64,000 nucleotides of DNA from Streptomyces oceani (GCF_001751245.1 NZ_LJGU01000113.1:174189-238188), one strand, 5' to 3'; counted from the first letter of the stretch, positions 16,642-25,758 are shown. Notes: generated by a model from the sequence alone, not told the origin. A program made the numbers and translations.

Positions 16642-17730
16642 GTGCGGAGCACTGAGGAACAGGAGGCGTTGCGGTCCGCCGTACGCTCGTTGCTCACGCG
16701 GCACGCGGGAGCGAGCGCCTGGCGGCCCCTGACGGAACAGGTCGGCGTCGCCGGGCTGTGTGTGCCCGAGGAGTACGGTGGCGCGGGTTACGGCACCCGG
16801 GAAGCGCATGTCGTACTGGAGGAGTTGGGCCGGGTGCTGAGCCCGGTGCCCTATCTGGGTTCCGCGGTGCTGACCGTGCGGGCCCTGCTCGACTCCGGCG
16901 ACGAGGCGGCCTGCGACCGGCTACTGCCCCGCATCGCCGACGGCGCCGCCCTGGGCTCGCTGGCCTGGGCCGAGGGTGGGTCCTGGGCGCCCGAGGCGAT
17001 ACGCGCCACGGCGACGGCTCGGGAGGACGGCAGCTGGCGGATCGACGGCGCGAAGGAGCACGTCCTGGACGGCGCGCAGGCGGACGTGCTGCTGCTGGCC
17101 GCCCGTACGAAAGCCGGGGTCTCCCTCTTCGAGGTGTCCGCCGACGACCCGGGAGTCCACCGCGAGACCACGGTGACCATGGACCAGAGCCGCTCCCTGG
17201 CGCGGCTCGCCTGCGCGGGGGCGACCGGCCGACTCATCGGCGCGGAGGGCGCCGGGGCCCTAGTGCTGAACCACGTCATGGACCTCGCGTGTACGGCGCT
17301 CGCCGCGGAGCAACTGGGCGCGGCCGAACGCTGCCTGGAACTGACCGTCGAACACGTCACGCAACGCGTGCAGTTCGGCCGACCCGTCGGCTCCTTCCAG
17401 GCGGTGAAGCACCGACTGGCGGACGCGTACGTGCTGGTGGAATCGGCACGCTCGGCGGCGCTGGGCGCGGCCGACGCGGCGGCGGAGAACTCGACGGTGG
17501 GGAGCGCGGCGGAACTCACCCGCCACGCGTCGGGTGCCAAGTCCGCCTGCTCGGAGGCGTTCTCGGCGGTCGCGGGCGAGATGATCCAGTTGCACGGCGG
17601 CATCGGCATCACCTGGGAACACGACGCCCACCGCTACTTCAAGCGGGCGCACGGGTCCGCCCAGCTCTTCGGCTCCCCGGCGTGGCACCGGGACCGGCTG
17701 GCCACCGAGCTGGGACTGCCGAGGGGTTGA
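16642..17730 (+). CDS. fadE33: Acyl-CoA dehydrogenase FadE33-like
   Basis: 362 aa from a GTG placed directly after the fadE32 stop, with GGAGAGGAG upstream. Shows VPEEYGGAGYGTREAHVVLEELG, RVQFGRPVGSFQAVKHRLAD and the C-terminal IQLHGGIGITWEHDAHRYFKRA with its likely catalytic-base region. Probably partners another FadE to form an alpha2beta2 dehydrogenase. Last gene of the plus-strand steroid operon. Confidence 0.8.
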   Translation: MRSTEEQEALRSAVRSLLTRHAGASAWRPLTEQVGVAGLCVPEEYGGAGYGTREAHVVLEELGRVLSPVPYLGSAVLTVRALLDSGDEAACDRLLPRIADGAALGSLAWAEGGSWAPEAIRATATAREDGSWRIDGAKEHVLDGAQADVLLLAARTKAGVSLFEVSADDPGVHRETTVTMDQSRSLARLACAGATGRLIGAEGAGALVLNHVMDLACTALAAEQLGAAERCLELTVEHVTQRVQFGRPVGSFQAVKHRLADAYVLVESARSAALGAADAAAENSTVGSAAELTRHASGAKSACSEAFSAVAGEMIQLHGGIGITWEHDAHRYFKRAHGSAQLFGSPAWHRDRLATELGLPRG

Positions 17731-17968
17731 GGCCATTCCGGCGCGGTGCTCCGCCAACGGCACCTGGGGGGCGGAGCCTCGCCGTACTGATCGGCACATC
17801 GCCGCCACCGCGAACGGCGTGATCAACATCCCGCCCCCGGAGATGGTGTTCCCGGGGAGAGAGCCGGGGCGTCGAAGCCGCGCGGACGGATCCCGTACTC
17901 TCGGCCGAATCGAACAGGTACGGACACCTCCGTATCCGCCCGGCACGAGACGGCGAGGGGGCCCAGGC

Positions 17969-19594
17969 ATGCGCTTCCGCGGACCTCGCCGGGTCTTCTC
18001 CCAGGTCCTGGTGATGCAGCTGGCCCTCATCACCGGCGTGACCGCCCTGGTCAGCGGCCTCTTCCTGGCTCCGCTCAGTGACCAGCTCGACCGTCAGGCC
18101 ATGCGACGGGCGCTGGCCATCGCCCAGAGCACCGCCACCCGCCCCGGCCTGGTGTCCGAGCTGAACACCCCGCCCTCGCCGGACGGCCCGGTGCAGCGGG
18201 AGGCCGAACAGATCCGCGAGGCGACCGGCGCCGCGTACGTCGTCGTCCTGAACGAACACGGCATTCGCTGGTCACATCCCTCACGCGGGGAGGTGGGGCG
18301 CCATGTCTCCACCGATCCCGGCGAAGTGCTCGCCGGGCGAGAGGTGATGCACATCGACGCCGGCACTCTCGGACCCACCGCCCGAGGCAAGGCGCCGTTG
18401 CGGAACAGCGAGGGCCGGGTGGTCGGCGCGGTCTCGGTCGGTATCGACTACGCGAGCGTGCGCAACCGTCTGCTGTCGGCCGTGCCCGACCTGCTGGCCT
18501 ACTCCGGAGCGGCCCTGGCGGCCGGCTCGGCCGCCGCGTACGCGGTCGCCTTCCGACTGCGGCGCCGAACCCACGACCTGGCCTTCTCCGACATCTCGGC
18601 GCTGCTCGACGAGCGGGAGGCGATGCTGCACGGCATCCGCGAGGGAGTCGTGGCACTCGACCCGCACGGCCGCACCCGACTGGTCAACGACGAGGCCCAG
18701 CGGCTGATCGGTCTTCGCCCCGCTGATGTCGGCCGGCACGTCACGGACGTACTCGGCGAGGGCCGGGCCGCGGACGTACTCTCCGGCAGGGCGACGGGCG
18801 AGGACCTGTTGACGGTCAGCGGCGCTCGCGTCCTGGTCGCCAACCGGATGCCGACGGACGACGGCGGAGCGGTGATCACCCTTCGGGACCGAACCGAACT
18901 CGAGCGGCTGGGCCGGGAGCTGGACAGCACCCGAAGCCTGCTGGACGCGCTGCGCGCGCAGGACCACGAGCACGCCAACCGGTTGCACGCGCTGCTCGGC
19001 CTCCTGGAACTCGGCCTGTACTCGGAAGCCCAGGAGTTCATCACGGAGGTGCTGGGCGTGCACCAGGCCGCGGCGGAACAGGTGGCGGTGTCCGTACACG
19101 ATCCGCTGATCGCCGCCCTGTTGGTGGGGAAGGCCGCGGTGGCCGCCGAGCGCGGCGTGGCACTGTGGATCAGCCCCACCACCCTGCTGCCGAACCGGGT
19201 GGTGGACCCGAACGCCGTGGTGACCGTCATCGGCAACCTGGTGGACAACGCCTTGGACGCGGCGACCGGGACCCCGGAGGCGACGGTCGCGGTGGAACTG
19301 CGCGCGGAGGGCCGCACCCTGCTGCTCCAGATCACGGACACCGGACCCGGGATACCACCGGAGCAACGGGACCTGATCTTCACCGAGGGGTGGACCACCA
19401 AGAAGACCTCGGCACACCGGCAGCGCGGAATCGGGCTCTCCCTGGTGCGCCGGCTGACCGAGCGGTTCGGCGGCGAGGTGTCCGCCACCGCGCTCGAGGG
19501 TGGCGGGGCCGAGTTCTCCGTCGTCCTTCCCGAAACACTCGCGAACCCGGAACACGTACCCCGTCAGGCGTACGGGGCGGGAGACGCCTCGTGA
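17969..19594 (+). CDS. CitA/DcuS-type sensor histidine kinase
   Basis: 541 aa from ATG 17969, with GGCGAGGGGG upstream. One membrane helix at about 13-33, a periplasmic sCache-like sensor domain (about 40-165), a second helix (about 172-192), a PAS domain (about 210-320), a SPOB-type dimerisation helix with the phospho-His in QDHEHANRLHALLGLLELG, then HATPase boxes NLVDNALDA (N) and DTGPGIP (G1). This class senses citrate or C4-dicarboxylates and works with a CitB/DcuR-type regulator. Its expected partner is reduced to a stub just downstream, so signalling is probably broken or rerouted. Confidence 0.87.
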   Translation: MRFRGPRRVFSQVLVMQLALITGVTALVSGLFLAPLSDQLDRQAMRRALAIAQSTATRPGLVSELNTPPSPDGPVQREAEQIREATGAAYVVVLNEHGIRWSHPSRGEVGRHVSTDPGEVLAGREVMHIDAGTLGPTARGKAPLRNSEGRVVGAVSVGIDYASVRNRLLSAVPDLLAYSGAALAAGSAAAYAVAFRLRRRTHDLAFSDISALLDEREAMLHGIREGVVALDPHGRTRLVNDEAQRLIGLRPADVGRHVTDVLGEGRAADVLSGRATGEDLLTVSGARVLVANRMPTDDGGAVITLRDRTELERLGRELDSTRSLLDALRAQDHEHANRLHALLGLLELGLYSEAQEFITEVLGVHQAAAEQVAVSVHDPLIAALLVGKAAVAAERGVALWISPTTLLPNRVVDPNAVVTVIGNLVDNALDAATGTPEATVAVELRAEGRTLLLQITDTGPGIPPEQRDLIFTEGWTTKKTSAHRQRGIGLSLVRRLTERFGGEVSATALEGGGAEFSVVLPETLANPEHVPRQAYGAGDAS

Positions 19595-19680
19595 GCGACG
19601 TCCTCGCCAGGGACCACGGCCCACACGTGGCCGGGGTCACCAGGGCCTACGTCGCGGGGCGACCGGGCTACCACCGCCTC
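19591..19680 (+). pseudogene. Truncated CitB-family response regulator (N-terminal stub)
   Basis: A GTG overlapping the kinase stop (GTGA) opens a frame reading VSDVLARDHGPHVAGVTRAY and on to VAGRPGYHR. This aligns with the usual start of CitB-type receivers (VLVVDDD-xRVA-xVNAAYVxxVPGFR). The acidic pocket is already lost (RDHG instead of DDD). After about 30 codons similarity ends and the sequence becomes antisense to an antitoxin-like gene. The receiver phospho-Asp and HTH are absent. Confidence 0.72.
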
Positions 19681-19972
19681 CGACGACAGGAACAGACGCG
19701 GCGGCCTCGGTCCCTGCCGCGGGGCCGAGGAGCTTGGCCCGCTTGGCTGCCACGGCCTCGGGATCAGCGGGTCCATTTGACGTTGTCGAAGTCAGCAACG
19801 AGTCCGTCAGGTTGTCTCGCTCGATCTGCCGCTGAGCCGCTCGTGCCAGGTACGCGGAGATCCCACGCTTCCCGACCCGGTCACGGATCACGTTCAGCGT
19901 TCCGGCGGTGAGCGTGACGGAGATTCCGCTACGGGGACCGTCCTCAGGAAGGGACTCGGGGTCATCGGTCAT
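19637..19972 (-). CDS. Antitoxin-like ribbon-helix-helix protein, orphan and rearranged
   Basis: 111 aa from ATG 19972. SGISVTLTAGTLNVIRDRVG and GISAYLARAAQRQIERDNL resemble the small antitoxins that precede PIN toxins in Streptomyces; DPEAVAAKRAKLLG is also typical of their tails. The last ~19 residues are encoded by the antisense of the response-regulator stub, so the natural C-terminus is lost. No toxin gene follows. A pair of compensating one-base indels appears near 19776-19805. Possibly non-functional. Confidence 0.6.
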   Translation of the reverse strand: MTDDPESLPEDGPRSGISVTLTAGTLNVIRDRVGKRGISAYLARAAQRQIERDNLTDSLLTSTTSNGPADPEAVAAKRAKLLGPAAGTEAAASVPVVGGGGSPVAPRRRPW

Positions 19973-20001
19973 GGCACAAGTATGGCTGACAGCGGCATCA
20001 C

Positions 20002-20044
20002 CTGAACGGTCATTCAACCGGGGATTGAACGATCGTACAGTTCA
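20002..20044. promoter_or_regulatory. Candidate operator region upstream of the Rieske oxygenase
   Basis: CTGAACGGTCATTCAA (20002-20017) matches 12 of 16 bases of the core of the perfect palindrome upstream of the aldehyde dehydrogenase (27170-27185). A second pair of half-sites, TGAAC and GTTCA, flanks 20026-20044. Both lie just before the oxygenase start. The obvious candidate regulator is the TetR protein encoded at 24263; this is inference. Confidence 0.45.
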
Positions 20045-20060
20045 TCCTATGGTCGTAGGC

Positions 20061-21263
20061 ATGGCTACTCTCACCGAGGACGAGATCAGGGCGATCGCCG
20101 CCGGCTACCACGAGGACCCCGCACGATCGATGTCGCTGCGCGCGGAGGCCTACACCGACCCGAAATGGCACGCCGTGGACCGCCAGTCCATCTTCGGCCG
20201 CACCTGGCAGTGGGTCTGTCACGTGGAGCAGCTCACCAAGCCCGGCGACTACGTCTCCACGACCGTCGCCGAGACGCCGATCCTCGTCGTCCGCGACCGC
20301 TCGAGGCGGCTGCGCGCCTTCTACAACGTCTGCAAGCACCGGGCGCACGAGCTCCTGTCCGGCTCCGGGACGACCCGCACCATCGTGTGCCCGTACCACG
20401 CCTGGACGTACGACCTGAGCGGCGCGCTGGTGGGAGCACGCCAGACGGACCAGCTGACCGCCTTCGACAAGACGGAGATCTGCCTCGACCAGATCCAGGT
20501 CGAGGAGTTCTGCGGTTTCGTCTACGTCAACCTCGACCCCACCGCCCCGCCGCTGGCACGGCAGGCTCCCGACCTCGCCGCCGAGATCACCCAGCGGGCT
20601 CCCGACATCGCGAACCTCACGCACGCCAAGCGGCTGCACTACGACGTACGGACCAACTGGAAGAACGTCATCGACAACTTCCTCGAGTGCTACCACTGCC
20701 ATGTCGCGCACAAGGAGTTCGTTTCCCTCGTCGACATGGACACCTACGACGTCAAGACCCACGGCATCTGGTCGAGCCACTTCGCGGACGCGGGCACGTC
20801 CGAGAACGCCGCATACGACGTCTCCGACGCGACCGTCACGGAGCACGCGGTGTGGTGGCTGTGGCCCAACACCTGTCTGCTGCGCTACCCGGGGCGGGGC
20901 AACTTCATGGTCTTCCAGGTCCTGCCGGCCGGGCCCGACCGGACCGTGGAGACCTGGGACTTCTTCCTGGAGAGCACCGAGCTGAACGAGGCCGAGAAGG
21001 AGTCGGTGCGGTACATCGACGAGGTGCTCCAGGTGCAGGACATCGACCTGGTCGAGAGCGTCCAACGCGGCATGAGCACGCCCGCCTTCGACCAGGGGCG
21101 GATCGTCTACGACCCCGCACGGGCGCCGGGGCTCTCCGAACACGGCGTGCACCACTTCCACGGTCTCGTCCTCGAGGCGTACCGCTCACTCGTGACGGGG
21201 AGCGGGCGTACCGCCGACGCCGAAGCGCCCGCGACCGCCGTACAGGCCACCGCACGGAGCTGA
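20061..21263 (+). CDS. Rieske non-heme iron oxygenase, CntA/GbcA (quaternary ammonium) type
   Basis: 400 aa from ATG 20061 (ATG 20049 also possible; no strong ribosome site). The Rieske cluster is CKH...CPYH (about residues 87-108). The mononuclear iron site lies in NFLECYHCHVAH, where Glu replaces the usual bridging Asp of aromatic dioxygenases. A bridging Glu is a trait of carnitine, glycine-betaine and stachydrine oxygenases. It should split a quaternary amine using O2 and electrons from the reductase at 23185. Whether the substrate is carnitine, betaine or another onium compound is open. Confidence 0.78.
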   Translation: MATLTEDEIRAIAAGYHEDPARSMSLRAEAYTDPKWHAVDRQSIFGRTWQWVCHVEQLTKPGDYVSTTVAETPILVVRDRSRRLRAFYNVCKHRAHELLSGSGTTRTIVCPYHAWTYDLSGALVGARQTDQLTAFDKTEICLDQIQVEEFCGFVYVNLDPTAPPLARQAPDLAAEITQRAPDIANLTHAKRLHYDVRTNWKNVIDNFLECYHCHVAHKEFVSLVDMDTYDVKTHGIWSSHFADAGTSENAAYDVSDATVTEHAVWWLWPNTCLLRYPGRGNFMVFQVLPAGPDRTVETWDFFLESTELNEAEKESVRYIDEVLQVQDIDLVESVQRGMSTPAFDQGRIVYDPARAPGLSEHGVHHFHGLVLEAYRSLVTGSGRTADAEAPATAVQATARS

Positions 21264-21273
21264 GGGGAGGAAC

Positions 21274-22203
21274 ATGTCCAAGCCAGTCATCATCACCTGC
21301 GCCCCAACCGGCGGCATCCACACCCCGACGATGTCGCCGCACCTGCCGATCCGCCCGGAGGAGATCGCGGACGCCTCCGTCGAGGCGGCGCGGGCCGGCG
21401 CGGCCATCATCCACCTGCACGCCCGCGACCCGGAGACCGGCAAGCCCGATCCCCGGCCGGAACTCTTCCAGCGGTTCATGCCGCGGATCTCCGCCGAGTG
21501 CGACGCCGTCATCAACGTGTCCACCGGCGGCGGCCTCGGCATGTCCCGCGAGGACCGACTCCGCGCCGCCACCACGACCTCGCCCGAGATGGCCTCGCTC
21601 AACGTCGGTTCGCTCAACTTCGGCATCTTCCCGATGCGGCGGAAGTACGAGCGCTGGCAGCACGACTGGGAGCCGGAGTTCCTGGAGTCGACGCGGGACC
21701 TCGTCTTCAAGAACACCTTCGCCGACCTCGAGTACGTCGTGAAGGAACTGGGCGGGACACACGGCACCCGGTTCGAGTTCGAGGCCTACGACCTCGGCCA
21801 TCTGTACAACCTCGCCTGGCTCGTCGACCAGGGATGGGTCGAGCCGCCGTTCTTCGTACAGCTGGTCTTCGGCGTACTCGGCGGCGTGGGCGCCGACCTG
21901 GACAACCTCATGCACATGCACACCATCGCGGACAAGCTCTTCGGCGACGACTACGAGTGGTCGGTGCTCGCCGCCGGCCGACACCAGATGCCCTTCGCCA
22001 CCCAGGCCGCCATGCTCGGCGGAAACCTCCGGGTCGGTCTGGAGGACAGCCTCTTCATCGGCCCTGGCGAGCTCGCCGCGTCCAACGCCGATCAGGTGGC
22101 GAAGATCCGCACGATCGTCGAGTCCCTGGGACACACCATCGCGACTCCGGCCGAGGCACGCCAGCGGCTCGGTCTGAAGGGGGCGGCTCATGTCGGCTTC
22201 TGA
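21274..22203 (+). CDS. Beta-keto acid cleavage enzyme (BKACE, DUF849)
   Basis: 309 aa. VIITCAPTGGIHTPTMSPHLP at the N-terminus; zinc ligands in IIHLHARDPETGKP (about 45-58); INVSTGGGLGMS; the later zinc-Glu region VGLEDSLFIGPG. BKACE enzymes condense a beta-keto acid with acetyl-CoA, giving acetoacetate and a new CoA ester. Some members cleave dehydrocarnitine to betainyl-CoA. The next gene is a carnitine-dehydrogenase-like enzyme overlapping by 14 bases, which supports a dehydrocarnitine-like substrate without proving it. Confidence 0.85.
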   Translation: MSKPVIITCAPTGGIHTPTMSPHLPIRPEEIADASVEAARAGAAIIHLHARDPETGKPDPRPELFQRFMPRISAECDAVINVSTGGGLGMSREDRLRAATTTSPEMASLNVGSLNFGIFPMRRKYERWQHDWEPEFLESTRDLVFKNTFADLEYVVKELGGTHGTRFEFEAYDLGHLYNLAWLVDQGWVEPPFFVQLVFGVLGGVGADLDNLMHMHTIADKLFGDDYEWSVLAAGRHQMPFATQAAMLGGNLRVGLEDSLFIGPGELAASNADQVAKIRTIVESLGHTIATPAEARQRLGLKGAAHVGF

Positions 22204-23152
22204 GCAGCAGGACGACGACCCGGGCACGATCACGCACGTGGCGAGCCTCGGCGGCGGGGTGATCGGCCAGAGCTGGTGTGCGCTGTTCCTGGCCGCCGGC
22301 AGGTCGGTCGCCGTCCACGATCCGGATCCGCTGGCCGAGCGCAGGGTGCGGCAGGCGGTCGAGGATGCCTGGCCGGTGCTGACCCGGTTGGGACTGGCCG
22401 AGCACGGTGACCCGGAGAACCTGCGCTTCCACGACCACCCGTGCGCCGCGGTCGAGGGAGCCGGCTTCGTCCAGGAGAGCGTGCCCGAGCGGATCGGCGT
22501 CAAGCACGAGCTGTACGCGGCCATCGAGCCGGTGCTCGGGGACACGACGGTGGTGGCCTCTTCCGCCTCCGGGCTGACGCTGACGGAGATGCAGGCGGGC
22601 TGGCGCGACCCGGGCCGCTTCGTCCTCGGTCACCCCTTCAACCCCCCGCACCTCATCCCGCTGGTGGAGGTGATGGGCAACGAGCGGACCGACCCGGGAG
22701 TGGTGGACCGGGCACGCGCCTGCTACGCGTCGGTCGGCAAGGTGACCATCGAGGTCAGGCGCGAGATGCCCGGGCACGTCGCCAACCGGCTGCAGGCCGC
22801 GCTGTGGCGCGAGGCCATCCACCTCGTCACCGAGGGCGTGGCGAGCGTCGAGGACGTCGACACGGCGGTCTCCTCGGGGCCCGGACTGCGATGGGCCGCC
22901 ATGGGACCGACCTCGCTCTTCCATCTGGGCGCCGGGGAGGGCGGACTCAGCGCCTTCTGCGAGCGCTACGCCGACAGCTTCAACCGCTGGTTCGACAGCC
23001 TGGGCAGCCCCCGTCTCGACGAGGACACGGCGCGGCAACTCGTAGAGGGGCTCCGACCGATCAGCGAGGCGCACTCCGTCGACGAACTGGCGCGCCGACG
23101 CGACGCGTTGATCACCGGAATGGTCGCACTCGCCCGGGGCGAGGAGCGCTGA
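22190..23152 (+). CDS. 3-hydroxyacyl/L-carnitine dehydrogenase-like NAD enzyme
   Basis: 320 aa. Rossmann motif SLGGGVIGQSWCALFLAAG (about 18-36), SSASGLTLTEM, the substrate loop GHPFNPPHLIPLVEVMGNERT (about 145-165), and GLRWAAMGP. This is the pattern of L-carnitine dehydrogenase and lambda-crystallin/L-gulonate dehydrogenases. It would form the beta-keto compound used by the BKACE encoded just upstream. There is no C-terminal thioesterase fusion, and no separate betainyl-CoA thioesterase is seen nearby. Confidence 0.75.
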   Translation: MSASEQQDDDPGTITHVASLGGGVIGQSWCALFLAAGRSVAVHDPDPLAERRVRQAVEDAWPVLTRLGLAEHGDPENLRFHDHPCAAVEGAGFVQESVPERIGVKHELYAAIEPVLGDTTVVASSASGLTLTEMQAGWRDPGRFVLGHPFNPPHLIPLVEVMGNERTDPGVVDRARACYASVGKVTIEVRREMPGHVANRLQAALWREAIHLVTEGVASVEDVDTAVSSGPGLRWAAMGPTSLFHLGAGEGGLSAFCERYADSFNRWFDSLGSPRLDEDTARQLVEGLRPISEAHSVDELARRRDALITGMVALARGEER

Positions 23153-23184
23153 GACCGTGTTCGAGGAAGGTGAGGGGGACGTTC

Positions 23185-24153
23185 ATGCCGGCACTGAGTG
23201 ACGGCGCCTCGCTGCGGCTGAGGGTGGCGCGGAAGACGCCGCTGGCGGGGGGCGTCGTACTGCTGGAGCTCTCCGCGACCGACGACGCCGAACTGCCCCG
23301 CTGGGGGCCCGGTGCGCACGTGGAGCTGTGCCTCCCGTCCGGCCTGCGGCGGCAGTACTCGCTGTGTGGCGATCCGGCGGCCCGCGACACGTACACCCTC
23401 GGTGTCCTACGGGAGGAGACCGGCCGAGGAGGCTCAGCCGAGGTGCACGATCGGCTGAACGTCGGCGACGAGATCCACAGTTCGCCGCCACGCAACCACT
23501 TCCCCCTGGTGGAGGCGCCCGACTACGTGCTGCTGGCCGGCGGCATCGGCATCACCCCGCTCAAGGCGATGGCCGAGGAGCTGCACCGGCGCGGCGCCTC
23601 CTGGCGGCTCGTCTACGGCGGGCGGAACCGGCGCTCCATGGCGTTCGCCGAGCTCCTCACGGGCCGCCACCCCGACCGGGTGACCCTGGTGCCCGAGGAC
23701 GAGGAGGGGGTGCCCGAACTGACGGGGATCATCGAGACGATGTCCCCGGGCGCCCGGCTGTACTGCTGCGGTCCCCCGCCGATGCTGGCCGCGGCGACCA
23801 CGGCCTGCGAACGCGCCGGACTCACCGACCGGCTGCATCTCGAGCGGTTCACCGCCGCCGAGGACACGCCTGACACGAGCGCCGACACCGCGTTCGAGGT
23901 GGAACTGCGGGAGACCGGCACCTCGCTGACCGTCGCCGCGGACCAGAGCCTGCTCGAGGCCGTACGGGCGGTGCGACCGGACATCGACTCCTCCTGCCAG
24001 GAGGGCTACTGCGGTACGTGCGAGACCCGCGTGCTCGACGGCCGACCGGAACATCGCGGAACCCTCATGTCCCCCGAGGAACACGAGGAGGAGGGCACGA
24101 TGCTCATCTGCGTCGGGCGGGCCCGTAGCGCGAAACTGGTCCTGGAGCTTTGA
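23185..24153 (+). CDS. Oxygenase reductase, VanB/CntB type (FMN/FAD, NAD, 2Fe-2S)
   Basis: 322 aa. N-terminal flavin-binding barrel with RQYSLCGDP (about 53-61), NAD domain with LLAGGIGITPLKAMAEEL (about 114-131) and YCCGPPPML, and a C-terminal plant-type [2Fe-2S] ferredoxin domain with CQEGYCGTCETRVL and a distal Cys. It passes electrons from NADH to the Rieske oxygenase encoded at 20061. The ATG follows a GAGGGGG site. Fourth gene of the operon, 32 bases after the dehydrogenase. Confidence 0.87.
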   Translation: MPALSDGASLRLRVARKTPLAGGVVLLELSATDDAELPRWGPGAHVELCLPSGLRRQYSLCGDPAARDTYTLGVLREETGRGGSAEVHDRLNVGDEIHSSPPRNHFPLVEAPDYVLLAGGIGITPLKAMAEELHRRGASWRLVYGGRNRRSMAFAELLTGRHPDRVTLVPEDEEGVPELTGIIETMSPGARLYCCGPPPMLAAATTACERAGLTDRLHLERFTAAEDTPDTSADTAFEVELRETGTSLTVAADQSLLEAVRAVRPDIDSSCQEGYCGTCETRVLDGRPEHRGTLMSPEEHEEEGTMLICVGRARSAKLVLEL

Positions 24154-24262
24154 GGTCCGCACCGTGCCCGCGCCCCTCTCCCCCGCGAACGCCGCCGCGG
24201 ATCTCCCCGCGAAGGACAGCCCCCACGCGTCCTGCCCGCCGGGGCGGGCTACTCTCGGGCGG

Positions 24263-24844
24263 GTGAGCGACAGGACCACGGAACCCGCGAAGAAGGTCGA
24301 CCGGGAGGAGCGCATCCTCGACGCCGTCCTCGTGCTGCTGTCCCAACACGGGATCTCGGGTGTCAGCATGCGTGCCGTGTCCCAGCAGGCCGGTGTCTCG
24401 CTCGGGCTGGTCAACTACTACTACACCGACAAGGTCACGCTCATCGGCGCGGCACTGCGCCGCATCGAGAGACAGGACATGACCATCCTCGAGCCGAATC
24501 CGGCCAAGCGTCCGGAGGACAACCTCCGAGCCGCCCTCGCCCGGGTCGCCAAGCCGGAGTTCCTCACCACGGAGTACCTCTCCCTCCGGCTGCAACTGTG
24601 GGCGCTCGCGCGCGCCCACCCGGACTTCGGGGAGATCAACACGGCGGCCCAGCAGCGCTACCGCAAGGCACTCGCGGCACTCATCCGCTCGGCCCGGCCG
24701 GAACTCACCAGAGCGGAGGCGAACAAGCGGGCCGCCGACATCGACATCGTGCAGAACGGCATGTGGCTCACCTCGCTCCTCGGCCTCGACCGAGCGTCCA
24801 TCCGACGGAGCGTCACCCGGTGCGAGGAGATCGCCTTCGGGTGA
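24263..24844 (+). CDS. TetR-family regulator (BetI-like)
   Basis: 193 aa from GTG 24263; an in-frame GTG at 24164 would add 33 unlikely Pro/Ala-rich residues. HTH at about 11-55 (GVSMRAVSQQAGVSLGLVNYYYTDKVTLI). The C-terminal domain resembles BetI-type TetR proteins, which fits a quaternary-amine pathway. It probably controls this operon through the TGAAC/GTTCA palindromes at 20002 and 27158. Confidence 0.75.
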   Translation: MSDRTTEPAKKVDREERILDAVLVLLSQHGISGVSMRAVSQQAGVSLGLVNYYYTDKVTLIGAALRRIERQDMTILEPNPAKRPEDNLRAALARVAKPEFLTTEYLSLRLQLWALARAHPDFGEINTAAQQRYRKALAALIRSARPELTRAEANKRAADIDIVQNGMWLTSLLGLDRASIRRSVTRCEEIAFG

Positions 24845-24897
24845 GCGGGCCGACCGCCACCCGCCAGGCGTACGTACCTGCCTCCGTCCGCGAACCG

Positions 24898-25725
24898 TCA
24901 GACCTCGCCACGCAGCCAGGCGGAGCCGATCCGCGTACGCTCCGCGCCCTCCACACGCGGACTCATCCCGCGTACGCCGGGCCGCTCGGCGGCATGCACC
25001 CGCACCGAGCCGCTGGGCCAGGAGAACTCCAGCCAGTCCTCCCCCGCGCGCGACCGGCCGCTCAGCACGTCCTCGTAGAGACGTCGGGAGAACGTCAGGT
25101 CGGTGGACGCCAGATGCGTGGTGCGCAGTCGTGCGGCCGGCCCTGCCGGGGTCTCCCAGAGCGAGGTCCACCACAGCGGCTCCTCGGCACCACTGACGCT
25201 CGGCAGCGTGGCCGGGTCCCGGGTGCGGCTCGTCAGCAACTCCTCCGCGTCCGGATAGGCCCGATCCGACTGGGCGAGCTGGATCACCACGCCGTGTGCG
25301 CCGTCCGGGGCGATGAACGCCTCACGCCACGGCGGGTGTTCGTAGCTCTCGCCCACGACCGTGCAGCCGAGCGCCCGTACGCGCGCGACCGTGGCGCGCA
25401 GGTCCGGCACGGCGAACGTCAGGTGGTGCGGCCCCTCGCCCCGCTTGGCCAGGTAGCGCGTGAGGAATCCGGAGCCGAGCGGTTCCATCAGCTCCATACG
25501 GGCCCCCTCGTCCGAGGTCCCCAGGTAGAGGAGGAGATAGCGGAACTCCGGCAGCGTCTCGCCGCCGATCGGCGTGGCACCCAGCTCGCGGCGCAGCAGC
25601 CGCGCCCAGCCCAGCGCGTCTCGCACGGCGAACGAGGTGTGGTCCAGGTCGACGCCCGGGTCACCGGACACGACCGGCTCGGCGGGAGCCGATTCCGGCT
25701 TCCTCACGTGCGTTCCCTTCCGCAT
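24898..25725 (-). CDS. VOC-superfamily (glyoxalase-fold) protein
   Basis: 275 aa. The N-terminal VOC unit, LDHTSFAVRDALGWARLLR to GPHHLTFAVPDLRATVARVR, resembles methylmalonyl-CoA epimerase-like folds, with metal-type residues H (LDH), H (GPHH) and E. The C-terminal half (about 150-275) is a second, weaker VOC-like unit. The reaction is unknown. It lies 33 bases after the aldehyde dehydrogenase stop and is probably its operon partner, convergent with the TetR gene. Confidence 0.65.
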   Translation of the reverse strand: MRKGTHVRKPESAPAEPVVSGDPGVDLDHTSFAVRDALGWARLLRRELGATPIGGETLPEFRYLLLYLGTSDEGARMELMEPLGSGFLTRYLAKRGEGPHHLTFAVPDLRATVARVRALGCTVVGESYEHPPWREAFIAPDGAHGVVIQLAQSDRAYPDAEELLTSRTRDPATLPSVSGAEEPLWWTSLWETPAGPAARLRTTHLASTDLTFSRRLYEDVLSGRSRAGEDWLEFSWPSGSVRVHAAERPGVRGMSPRVEGAERTRIGSAWLRGEV

Positions 25726-25758
25726 CCGCTGTCGGCGGGTTCGGTCGTGGCGCCCCTG

